NCBI GenBank assembly: GCA_943787265.1
Contig: CALSLT010000017.1
Coordinates: 372,001-436,000, forward strand
Direction: 5' to 3'
Length of the DNA stretch: 64,000 bases
Source of the DNA: an uncultured Planctomycetaceae bacterium
GTDB taxonomy: Bacteria > Planctomycetota > Planctomycetia > Planctomycetales > Planctomycetaceae
Shown: positions 17,480-25,616 of the stretch, one piece after another
How positions within the stretch are numbered: the stretch's first letter is position 1
Layout: each line of letters begins with the position of its first letter
Position numbers and translations under genes: made by a program
The notes under the pieces: model-generated
Told to the model about the DNA's origin: nothing
Database searches by the model: none
Seen by the model: the letters and a program-made list of their open reading frames with translations, nothing else

Positions 17480-18616
17480 ATGACTTCCGATGCACCGTCC
17501 TACGCAGCTCCGGTCGAAGCTGGAATTTCGGAAGAACGCTGGTCGTCAGTGTGCAAACTCCTCTCTGGATTTTGCGATGACGGCACGATTTCGTCGGCCG
17601 CACTGGTTGCCGGTCGAGGTTCGGCCATCGTTCAGCCGCAGCTCTTCGGCAAACAATCCCTGGACGGCGAAGAACCGCTGCGTAATGACGCAATGTTTCT
17701 GGTGGCGTCGATTACCAAGCCAATTGTCGCATCCGCAGCGTTGCTGCTGGTCGAGCGTGGTCTACTGACGCTGTCCGACAAAGTGACCGACTACATTCCT
17801 GAGTTCGGCAAAAACGCCGTCCGCATTCGTCACCTGCTGACTCACACTTCCGGCTTGCCGGACATGCTGCCCGACAATGTCGACCTCAGAAAGAAACATG
17901 CACCGCTGTCAGCCTTCGTGGAAGGAACGTGTGAGGTTGAACTTGATTTCCCTGCCGGCCGCGGAGTTCGCTATCAAAGCATGGGCTTCGCGATTCTCGG
18001 CGAGATTATTCAACGAGTGACTGGCGTTCCGTGTGCCGATTTCGTCCGGCGTGAGATCTTTGAGCCGCTCGGTATGGTCGATTCATGGCTCGGGCTTCCC
18101 GACAAAGCTTTCGAAGGTGACGCTCGGTTCGTCGATCGAGTTTCCGAAGTGCTCGTTCCTGACGAGATGATCGGCGAAGACTGGAATTGGAACGGCCGCT
18201 ACTGGCGGCAGCTCGGTGCTCCGTGGGGCGGCCTTATTACAACGGCCGCTGATCTGGCCACCTTCTGTCAGATGATGCTCGGACAGCCGGCAAACGGAGT
18301 TCAGATTCTGTCTCCGGCGACCATTCGAGCTGCCACGCGAAACCAGTTGGAGATGATGGCCGACGTGCCGGAAGTCGATCGCCGAACTCGTCCGTGGGGG
18401 CTTGGATGGCGGCTCAACTGGCCGGCTCATAGTGCAAACTTTGGCGACTTCATGGGAAGTCGGACTTACGGACATTGGGGAGCGACTGGTACAGTTCTCT
18501 GGATCGACCCCGATCAAAAATCGTTTGCCGTACTGCTGACGACAAAGCCGCAGGAGCCACACGGAACGTGGCTGGCTCGAGTGTCCAATGCCGTCACGGC
18601 GTCATTTCTCGATTGA
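17480..18616 (+). CDS. Beta-lactamase-fold serine hydrolase (class C/EstB-like)
   Basis: The protein has 378 residues from the ATG at 17480, preceded by AGGGA at 9 bases; a TTG 12 codons upstream is weaker. The SxxK motif is SITK in VASITKPIVA, the second motif is Tyr-Gln-Ser in RYQSMGFAILG, and HWGATG near the C-terminus takes the place of the KTG box. LTHTSGLPDMLP is also typical of the family. No signal peptide is evident, so it may be cytoplasmic. It probably hydrolyses esters or peptides, as most non-lactamase members do. The gene is next to the flippase-like gene, but no functional link is evident. Confidence 0.85.
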   Translation: MTSDAPSYAAPVEAGISEERWSSVCKLLSGFCDDGTISSAALVAGRGSAIVQPQLFGKQSLDGEEPLRNDAMFLVASITKPIVASAALLLVERGLLTLSDKVTDYIPEFGKNAVRIRHLLTHTSGLPDMLPDNVDLRKKHAPLSAFVEGTCEVELDFPAGRGVRYQSMGFAILGEIIQRVTGVPCADFVRREIFEPLGMVDSWLGLPDKAFEGDARFVDRVSEVLVPDEMIGEDWNWNGRYWRQLGAPWGGLITTAADLATFCQMMLGQPANGVQILSPATIRAATRNQLEMMADVPEVDRRTRPWGLGWRLNWPAHSANFGDFMGSRTYGHWGATGTVLWIDPDQKSFAVLLTTKPQEPHGTWLARVSNAVTASFLD

Positions 18617-18771
18617 GGATTATTGTTACACCCATTTTTGCGATTTTTGGCAGAAGCGATTTTTGACAGAATTGAAAACCTGACGCGACAGCGAGGGATC
18701 AACGCGGCCCTCAATTCCTCGCTAACGCGGCGCGATATCTCAGAAGTAAGACGAACGAAACGGAGTTCCCC

Positions 18772-19281
18772 ATGTCGATGGATTTTGGCGAAGGCGAGAT
18801 CACTGACGCTGCCACCATGCGAGGCCGTGACTGGCCCTCACTGACTCAGTTCTGTGTGGTTGTTGAGAACCGGGTTGGCAGCTTGAGCCAATTGACCCAG
18901 CACCTGGAACGCCATGACCTGCGAATCATCGCGTTGAGCATCGTTGACAATATAGACGTCGCCATCGCTCGAGTGATGCTCGACCAGGTCGAGCGCGGGC
19001 GAGAATTGTTCGAACTATCCGGTTTCACATTCTTCGAAAACGAAGTCCTGGGAGTCGAACTGCCCGATCACCCTCAGCCTTTTGTCGCCGTTCTTTCAAC
19101 GCTGCTGCAGGCCGAAGTCAACGTGAACTATATGTACCCGTTGCTCTACCGCCGCGGAGGCCACAGCTCCATCGCGGTCCACGTCGAAGACATCGACACG
19201 GCGAGACAAGTGCTCCGTGACAAAGGCTTCTCGCTCATCAGCGAAGACGACCTGATGAACGACGACGAGCACTTCGGCTAG
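18772..19281 (+). CDS. Tandem ACT-domain protein
   Basis: The protein has 169 residues. Two ACT-like modules are visible. The first is QFCVVVENRVGSLSQLTQHL (residues 25-90), ending in a beta strand. The second starts near PFVAVLSTLLQAEVNVNYMY (about 103-165) and ends with VHVEDIDTARQVLRDKGF. ACT domains bind amino acids or other small ligands and control enzymes such as acetolactate synthase. This protein has no catalytic part, so it likely senses a ligand or regulates a partner. CGGAG lies 6 bases before the ATG. The next gene, a kinase, starts 190 bp later with no gene between. Confidence 0.75.
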   Translation: MSMDFGEGEITDAATMRGRDWPSLTQFCVVVENRVGSLSQLTQHLERHDLRIIALSIVDNIDVAIARVMLDQVERGRELFELSGFTFFENEVLGVELPDHPQPFVAVLSTLLQAEVNVNYMYPLLYRRGGHSSIAVHVEDIDTARQVLRDKGFSLISEDDLMNDDEHFG

Positions 19282-19471
19282 GGTCTCAGCGTTTGCCGAG
19301 CGGGAGTTGAGGATTCAATCGGCGCCGTGCGTGCGCAACCGGGCTGGGCTGACAGCATCGAGTAAGCTTCACCGCCAAACGGGCTGCGACGCTTTCGAGC
19401 AAGCGCGAGGTCACGCTACGATGACTTGCGCAAGAGGGATGTGCGAATGATCTAACCAGTGAGAACGAATA

Positions 19472-22387
19472 ATGCCGCGTAGTTCTGATGATCGGCACGA
19501 CGAAGCAGGACAGCCCCACTCTCCAGATACAGATCGGCCTGAGAAGCCCGACCTTGAATCCACGGTCGGAGATACTCACGAGATTCCTGATCCTGACGCG
19601 ACGGTTGATTCTGTTCGAGGATCGTCTGGCATGAAGCCTGAACCGGTCGCGACGTCTTCTGATGAACCTGATGTTCTCGCTGCGACGGTGATTCCGGGTG
19701 ATGATGCTTCTGACGGCGACGTCTCGGTCACGGTGATAAGTGACTGGGAAGCGACGCTTGATGCTGACGTGGAGCCTGGTCATACGATTAAGGCTCCGGC
19801 GTCTGTACCAAAGAAAAAACGGCGTGGGAGTTTTGAGCAGACGGTTGCTTTGAAGCGGCGCGAAGTCACTCAGGGCGGCCTCGAAGGAACTGCTGAATCT
19901 GTAGACGCTGACTACCAGATTGAAGAACTTCTGGGTGAAGGCGGGATGGGGGCAGTTTACGTGGCTCGTCAGCGGTCAATGGATCGTCCGGTGGCGATCA
20001 AGGTGCTGAAGTCCCGCGCGGCTCGTCTGCAGAGCAGTCAGGACGCGTTTATTTCAGAAGCGATCATCACGGGGCGTCTGGATCATCCGAATATCGTGCC
20101 AATTTACGATGTGGGGAAGCAGCCGAACGACGCTTTGTTCTACGCGATGAAACAGGTGGAGGGAGTCGAGTGGAAAAAGCGGTTTGCCACGAACACGGCG
20201 TCCGAGAACCTCGACGTTCTTCTGCGCGTTTCGGACGCCATCGCATTTGCACACGCGAGAGGCATCATTCATCGTGACCTGAAACCTGCCAACATCATGC
20301 TGGGGCCTTTCGGTGAAGTACTGGTGATGGACTGGGGTCTGGCGATGCCGACCGAAGACAATCCCAGTCGTGAAGCCTTTCCCACTGCCAGAGCGGGAGG
20401 CACGCCTCATTACATGGCGCCAGAAATGGCGGACGGGACGGAAAGCGTTGACCGACGCAGCGATGTTTATTTGCTGGGGGCGATGCTGTTTGAGATCGTG
20501 ACTGGCAAACCGCCCCATGCGATTGAGATACCGAAGGGAACGCGACGGGAGCGGGTACTGGCTGTTCTGGACGCAGTCGCGGACAATGTGACTGTCGAGA
20601 CGGACGAGTCAGGCGAGTTACTGAACATCGCGCGAAAGGCGATCGCTACAGTCCCGGCTGACCGGTACCAGACAGTACCTGAGTTTCAGGCAGCACTTCG
20701 TGAGTACCTTTCGCATGAAGAGAGCATCGAACTGGCAGCCCGCGCTTCGGAACGCCTGGCAGCTGGGAAACTGAGTGGCGAATACACCGAATTCAGTCGG
20801 GCTCGCTTCGGCTTTGAGACTGCATTGGAAGAGTGGCCCGACAATGAACGCGCGACGGAAGGCTTGCGGGAAACCCGCTTCGACTACGCGAAGACAGCGT
20901 TCGATCGAGGCGATCTGGATCTGGCGTCTTCATTGATCGACGAGCACGATTCGAAGCAGAAAGAATTGGGCACATCAATTCTAAAGGCAATCGCTGATCG
21001 CGACGCCCGACAACAGCAGCTTCGCAGGCTGCGCCGCATCAGCCTGGCGGCGAGTCTTTCTGTAGCTATCGTGGCGGTTGTCGCAGCGGTGTGGATCAAT
21101 TCCGAGCGAGACAAAGCTCTGGCCGAAAGAGGCAAGGCATTGATCGCCCAACAGGATGAAGCCGCTCAGCGTTTAATCGCTCAGCGAAATGAAAAGGATG
21201 CTCAGGAACAACGAAAAATTGCTGTTTCAGAGCGAGAAAAAGCGGTTGCATCAGAGAAGGTCGCTCTGGAAAACGAAAAGAAAGCTATGACCGCCGAAGC
21301 CATCGCAGTGCGTGAGGCGGACAATGCATTGCGAAGTCTCAGGATTGCAGAGCGGAACGCCTATTATTCGAATATGCTGCTGGCAAATACGAAATGGGAT
21401 AATTCCAGCACACGGGAATTAGAAAACCTGCTCAACCGCTACGTAGATCGTGATGAATTGCGTGGTTTTGAGTGGGGTTACTGGAATCGAATCAAAGACA
21501 GTGCTTCTCTCACGTTGCATGGACACGAAGCCCCTGTCACTGATGTCGTTTACGGTCCCGACGGATCACGACTGGCCACTTCATGCTATGACGGTAGCAT
21601 CAAGCTTTGGGATGCATCGACAGGGCAACAGATTCGCACGCTCAAAGCTCACTCTGACGTTGTTACAAGTGTCGCGTTCAGTCCTGATGGGAAACTGTTG
21701 GTGTCGGCGAGCAACGACAGGACCGTAGCCGTCTGGAGTCTGGCAGCAGGACAGAAACTCCACTCGCTGAATGCTCACAAAGCCAGAGTCATCGACGTTT
21801 CGTTCAGCCCGGACGGGAACAGTCTGGCCTCGGTAGGTAACGACAGTGTTGTCAGAATCTGGGATGTGGAGTCTGGACGCGAGAAACTCACACTCACTGG
21901 CCATTCGCGGCCGGTGAGCGGAGTGTCGTTCAGCTCCGACGGAACGCTGGTCGCTTCTGGCGGCACCGACAGAACTGTGAGAGTGTGGGACGCAGTTTCC
22001 GGTAAGGAGCTCCTCACACTTAAAGGGCACGCAAATCTGGTCTACGCAGTGTCGTTCAGTCCTGACATGACGCGACTGGCCTCTGCGGGCAATGACGGGA
22101 CAGTACGAGTATGGGATGTGGCCACGGGGGATCCTGTTCACACGCTTACGGCCAACTCTCAACCTGTTCTCGACCTTTCGTTCAGCCCGGACGGAAAGCG
22201 ATTGGCTTCGTCTGGCAGTGACAACTCAGTGAGAGTCTGGAACTCCGTCACCGGACGAGAAACGTTGGCGTTCAAGGGGCATCGCCATGAAGTCAGCAGC
22301 GTGTCGTTCAGCCCCGATGGAACGCGATTGGCTTCGGCGAGCCTGGACCACAAGGTAAAGATTTGGTACCTGATACCTGATACCTGA
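19472..22387 (+). CDS. Membrane Ser/Thr protein kinase with WD40 propeller, truncated by a frameshift
   Basis: The protein has 971 residues. An acidic N-terminal tail leads to a protein kinase domain at about residues 148-415: glycine loop GEGGMGAVY, Lys in VAIKVLK, HRDLKPANI with catalytic Asp, and DWG in place of DFG. A transmembrane segment lies near 525-545. A charged coiled coil (about 550-630) follows, then seven WD40 repeats to the end. The last repeat reads KIWYLIPD, then Thr and a stop. The stop falls in a three-copy TACCTGA repeat; without one copy the frame runs on into the next seven WD40 repeats. The kinase is probably a cytoplasmic signalling domain with an extracytoplasmic double-propeller sensor. 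Confidence 0.85.
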   Translation: MPRSSDDRHDEAGQPHSPDTDRPEKPDLESTVGDTHEIPDPDATVDSVRGSSGMKPEPVATSSDEPDVLAATVIPGDDASDGDVSVTVISDWEATLDADVEPGHTIKAPASVPKKKRRGSFEQTVALKRREVTQGGLEGTAESVDADYQIEELLGEGGMGAVYVARQRSMDRPVAIKVLKSRAARLQSSQDAFISEAIITGRLDHPNIVPIYDVGKQPNDALFYAMKQVEGVEWKKRFATNTASENLDVLLRVSDAIAFAHARGIIHRDLKPANIMLGPFGEVLVMDWGLAMPTEDNPSREAFPTARAGGTPHYMAPEMADGTESVDRRSDVYLLGAMLFEIVTGKPPHAIEIPKGTRRERVLAVLDAVADNVTVETDESGELLNIARKAIATVPADRYQTVPEFQAALREYLSHEESIELAARASERLAAGKLSGEYTEFSRARFGFETALEEWPDNERATEGLRETRFDYAKTAFDRGDLDLASSLIDEHDSKQKELGTSILKAIADRDARQQQLRRLRRISLAASLSVAIVAVVAAVWINSERDKALAERGKALIAQQDEAAQRLIAQRNEKDAQEQRKIAVSEREKAVASEKVALENEKKAMTAEAIAVREADNALRSLRIAERNAYYSNMLLANTKWDNSSTRELENLLNRYVDRDELRGFEWGYWNRIKDSASLTLHGHEAPVTDVVYGPDGSRLATSCYDGSIKLWDASTGQQIRTLKAHSDVVTSVAFSPDGKLLVSASNDRTVAVWSLAAGQKLHSLNAHKARVIDVSFSPDGNSLASVGNDSVVRIWDVESGREKLTLTGHSRPVSGVSFSSDGTLVASGGTDRTVRVWDAVSGKELLTLKGHANLVYAVSFSPDMTRLASAGNDGTVRVWDVATGDPVHTLTANSQPVLDLSFSPDGKRLASSGSDNSVRVWNSVTGRETLAFKGHRHEVSSVSFSPDGTRLASASLDHKVKIWYLIPDT
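22367..22387. repeat. Three-copy 7-bp tandem repeat at the kinase stop codon
   Basis: TACCTGA occurs three times without gap at 22367-22373, 22374-22380 and 22381-22387; the last copy contributes the TGA stop. Because 7 is not a multiple of 3, each gain or loss of a copy shifts the frame. Two copies join the kinase frame to the WD40 frame starting near 22401. Confidence 0.95.
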
Positions 22388-22400
22388 TCAGGACGCAGTT

Positions 22401-23486
22401 GTGCTGAGTAAAGGAAGCAAGATTGTCAGGAGTGTGTCATTCAGTCCGGATGGTACACGTCTGGCTTCGGCAGACGCGGACCGGATGGTGAGACTGTGGG
22501 ACGTCGCCAGCGGACAACAACTGCACACGCTGGAAGGGCATTCCACTTACGTGACGAGCGTTTCGTTTAGTCCCGACGGAACGCGACTGGCAGCGGCTAG
22601 CGGAGAAGTTTTCAGACGCGCAAATTCCCGTCCCGGCGATCTCAAGGTTTGGGACGTCGCGAGTGCCACGGAATTAATGACCCTTAATACGGCCGGGAGC
22701 ACGATTCTCAGCGTCGTTTTCAGCACGGACGCGGCGTTGCTCGCTACAGGAAGCATGGACGGGAGAATCAGTTTATGGAACGCCGATAATGGCCAGAAAG
22801 TGCGGACATTGGAAGGCCACTCTTCGCAGGTCACTTGCGTTATGTTCGGTCCAGATTCAGAGAAACTGGCTTCGGCCAGTGAAGACGGGACTATGAAGCT
22901 GTGGACTGTGGCTACGGGACAGGAGTTGATGAAGTTCACCACAGAACGCAATCCAGTTAACAGCCTGTCATTCAGTCCCGATGGCAAACGGTTAGCTTCG
23001 GCACATCACTTTGGCGGAATCCGAGTGAGGGAACTGGCCAGGGTGGACGGGGCCATCACAGTCATTCCTGCTCTTAACAGGATTAATAGCGTGTCGTTCA
23101 GTCCCGACGGACGGCAACTGGTCTCAGGTGGCCATAACGGTGTGGTGAATGTCTGGGACGCGGCCACTGGGCAGCAGACACTGACACTGCCGGGGCAAGA
23201 CTCCAGCAAAATAAACAGTGTGTCATTCAGTCCGGATGGATTGCGTCTGGTCGCTGCCAATGACCGAGGGACACTGAAACTGTGGGACGCACGACCGTGG
23301 ACGCCGGAGCATCGCGTGCAGGCACAGACCCGCAGCTACTTACAACTTGTTCGAGATCGCAAGCCGTCGCTCGAAGAACTGGAAATGTACATCCGCGACG
23401 ACAAAACAATCAGCGAGGAAGTTCGCCAGCAGTGCCAGGAGTGGGTCGAGCTGTTTTGGAAAAATCGGGACACTGCCGGCAATTGA
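22401..23486 (+). CDS. Detached second WD40 propeller of the kinase
   Basis: The protein has 361 residues if read from GTG 22401, with AGGA 7 bases upstream, so re-initiation after the TGA is possible. It contains seven WD40 repeats (for example MVRLWDVASG, RISLWNADNG, TMKLWTVATG, VVNVWDAATG, LKLWDARP), the fifth degenerate, and then a charged helical tail. It has no signal peptide or membrane segment of its own, although the upstream kinase propeller is exported. This argues that it is the broken-off half of one protein. In the frame joined by deleting 7 bases, the distance from Ile-Trp to the next SPDG is 27 residues, identical to the preceding repeat. It may be silent, re-initiated, or produced by slippage. 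Confidence 0.8.
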   Translation: MLSKGSKIVRSVSFSPDGTRLASADADRMVRLWDVASGQQLHTLEGHSTYVTSVSFSPDGTRLAAASGEVFRRANSRPGDLKVWDVASATELMTLNTAGSTILSVVFSTDAALLATGSMDGRISLWNADNGQKVRTLEGHSSQVTCVMFGPDSEKLASASEDGTMKLWTVATGQELMKFTTERNPVNSLSFSPDGKRLASAHHFGGIRVRELARVDGAITVIPALNRINSVSFSPDGRQLVSGGHNGVVNVWDAATGQQTLTLPGQDSSKINSVSFSPDGLRLVAANDRGTLKLWDARPWTPEHRVQAQTRSYLQLVRDRKPSLEELEMYIRDDKTISEEVRQQCQEWVELFWKNRDTAGN

Positions 23487-23683
23487 AGTTGGCTCCTCGG
23501 AGAGTCACGCGAAGTGTCGTAACCGTTGAAAGGATTTTCGAAATTCTCCGGTTTTGCTCGTTGTAATATCTCCGTAACTTCGCCTGACATTTTACGGACT
23601 CCTGTTGTCGGGTCCGTTGACGCGGCGTACGCTGGCGTTGGATGTTGCCGGCATCAATTGGCCTTATCACGAAGGGGCGGGCG

Positions 23684-25447
23684 ATGGAGATTTCGCAGAT
23701 CACTCAATGGGCGTTTCGACTGAAACACTCAGCAGCGTGTGGAGCAGTGACGGTATTCGGGACTGTCGGTTTGGCAATTGCAACGAACGCGGCGGATGAA
23801 CCTGCTCAACAACGAAGTCCGGCAGTGCCGGTGGCCACGAAGAGTACGATCGACGGAGCCGAAATCTTTACTCGTGAGTGGATTCCTGGCGACAAACGGT
23901 CGCACGGCGGAGACGGATTGGGGCCGGTGTTTAACGACAGTTCGTGCGTCGCGTGTCATAACCAGGGCGGAACTGGTGGTGCCGGGCCGGCGAGTAAAAA
24001 TGTCGACATCGTGACCGCGTTCCACGCTCCTCAACAGCAGCGACAACGGCAGACTGGGGCGATCAGCGTGCCTCAGACTTTGCCTGGAATTGTCTTCCAG
24101 TCGGTGTTTGGAAATCTGGACAGCGTTGCCACGCAAACTCAGGCCGAGCCAGATGCCGGTTCGCAGGAAGCTTCCGAAGGTGAGGGCGAAGAGCGAAAGT
24201 TGACGCCGTCTGAAATCGCCCAGGCAGAACAGAAGAAACAGAATGAGCTTCGAAAAACGCTGATGGAAACCGAGCGAAAGAACCTCGCCAAACTGCATCC
24301 TGGATTCGCGTTTGCAAACAGCGTTGTGCTTCATAGGGGAGGTACGTTTGCGGGTTACGAAACGTGGCGAAGTCAGGTTGCAGGCATGCGGTTTGGCGTG
24401 CAGCAGCGAGGAAGTGCTGAAATGTTCTTGTTTTCGCCTAAGGCTGCGGCTATCCGGGAATCGCTGTCCAGCACGCAACAACAAAATGCTCAGGCCAGCA
24501 ATGGCGGCGTGGTGATGGCACAGCTCAAGCAGCAGGTGCAGATGTCGAGACGCCGAGGGGCGAACGCATCCTCGAGACAAGGCAATTTCGTCATTACGAA
24601 GTCGCAACGGAACACAACCGCATTGTTTGGCGCGGGGTTGATCGACTCGATTCCGACCGAAGTGCTGGAAGCTTTGGAAGCAGCTCAGGCGAAAGGCAAG
24701 AAAGTCACTGGCCGAGTCGCTCGGTTGAAAGACGGTTCGGCTGGCCGATTCGGTTGGAAGTCTCAGAAGTCTCGACTCAGCAGTTTTGTCATGACGGCGT
24801 GTGCGGTCGAAGTTGGGCTGAACGTTCCTGACCATCCGCAGGCCGGACATCCGCAGAAGGCAGACTACATGCCGGCGGGACTCGACCTGAACCAGGCTCA
24901 GTGTGACGCGCTCATCGATTACATCTCTGAATTGCCAGCTCCTGTGCAGAGGCCGTTTGGCGACGAAGTCGACAAGGGATACATCAGCGGCGGGCATGCT
25001 CTGTTTGCCAAAGTCGGCTGTGCTGATTGCCATGTCGAAAACGTCGGCGAAGTTGCTGGCATTTTCGGCGACCTTCTTCTGCACGACATGGGCGGCGAAC
25101 TGGGTGACACCGGCAGCTATGACGTCTTCATTCCGAATTCCACGCCCGAGGGCGAAGTCATTCAATTGACGCGTCAGTCCGGTCCGGCGAGCCGAATTCC
25201 TAAGAAGGTAACCGGAGCGACTCGTCAGGAGTGGCGAACGCCGCCGCTGTGGGGCGTGCGAGATTCGGCTCCGTACCTGCACGATGGTCGCGCCGAGACC
25301 CTGGCTCAGGCGGTCGCGATGCACGGTGGCGAGTCGGCTGGCTCGACGCAGAAGTTCTTTGCACTGTCTGACGCGGAACGTTTCCAGGTCATTTCGTTTC
25401 TGAAGTCGCTGGTCGCTCCGAGTCCGCAAGTGGCGTCAGCTCGTTAG
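23684..25447 (+). CDS. DHOR-type dihaem cytochrome (putative peroxidase/oxidoreductase)
   Basis: The protein has 587 residues from the ATG at 23684, with AAGGGG about 7 bases upstream; an in-frame start at 23642 lacks this. A signal-like hydrophobic stretch (residues 17-35) ends near NAADEP. Haem-binding CxxCH motifs are CVACH (about residue 88) and CADCH (about 445). The C-terminal signature RTPPLWGVRDSAPYLHDGRAE is typical of the DUF1111/DHOR family. A charged insert (EASEGEGEERKLTPSEIAQAEQ in part) lies near 160-200. It likely resides in the periplasm and passes electrons; the substrate is unknown. A strong terminator follows at 25474-25506. Confidence 0.85.
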   Translation: MEISQITQWAFRLKHSAACGAVTVFGTVGLAIATNAADEPAQQRSPAVPVATKSTIDGAEIFTREWIPGDKRSHGGDGLGPVFNDSSCVACHNQGGTGGAGPASKNVDIVTAFHAPQQQRQRQTGAISVPQTLPGIVFQSVFGNLDSVATQTQAEPDAGSQEASEGEGEERKLTPSEIAQAEQKKQNELRKTLMETERKNLAKLHPGFAFANSVVLHRGGTFAGYETWRSQVAGMRFGVQQRGSAEMFLFSPKAAAIRESLSSTQQQNAQASNGGVVMAQLKQQVQMSRRRGANASSRQGNFVITKSQRNTTALFGAGLIDSIPTEVLEALEAAQAKGKKVTGRVARLKDGSAGRFGWKSQKSRLSSFVMTACAVEVGLNVPDHPQAGHPQKADYMPAGLDLNQAQCDALIDYISELPAPVQRPFGDEVDKGYISGGHALFAKVGCADCHVENVGEVAGIFGDLLLHDMGGELGDTGSYDVFIPNSTPEGEVIQLTRQSGPASRIPKKVTGATRQEWRTPPLWGVRDSAPYLHDGRAETLAQAVAMHGGESAGSTQKFFALSDAERFQVISFLKSLVAPSPQVASAR

Positions 25448-25473
25448 CGAGCGAACACTTGCCAGAAGAATTC

Positions 25474-25510
25474 ACGGCGGACGGGAATAAAACTCCCGTC
25501 CGCCGTTTCC
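25474..25510 (+). terminator. Strong Rho-independent terminator after the dihaem gene
   Basis: A perfect 13-bp stem (ACGGCGGACGGGA at 25474-25486 with TCCCGTCCGCCGT at 25494-25506) has a 7-base A-rich loop and is followed by a short T/C tail. Confidence 0.8.
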
Positions 25511-25616
25511 TGTAAGTGCCGGCTTTAGTATTCCGCGTTCCTCGTGTTCGGTCGAAATTTGACTGAGAGCCGTTCGGGACGCTTTGCCTTACGAATCTGC
25601 ATTCAAGGATTGACTC

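Noticed and set aside
19286..19783. 165-codon minus-strand frame before the kinase
   Set aside because: Mostly antisense to the kinase N-terminus and Arg-rich; no supporting signal.
22385..22403. Normal operon of two genes (kinase plus WD40 protein)
   Set aside because: As the sole explanation this fits poorly. The second product lacks a signal although the first propeller is exported, and the 7-bp repeat restores an exact WD40 period when one unit is removed. Re-initiation remains possible, so both are recorded.
23729..25429. 566-codon minus-strand open frame opposite the dihaem gene
   Set aside because: The plus strand carries CxxCH motifs and the DHOR signature. The antisense frame is Arg/Ser/His-rich and has no recognisable domain.
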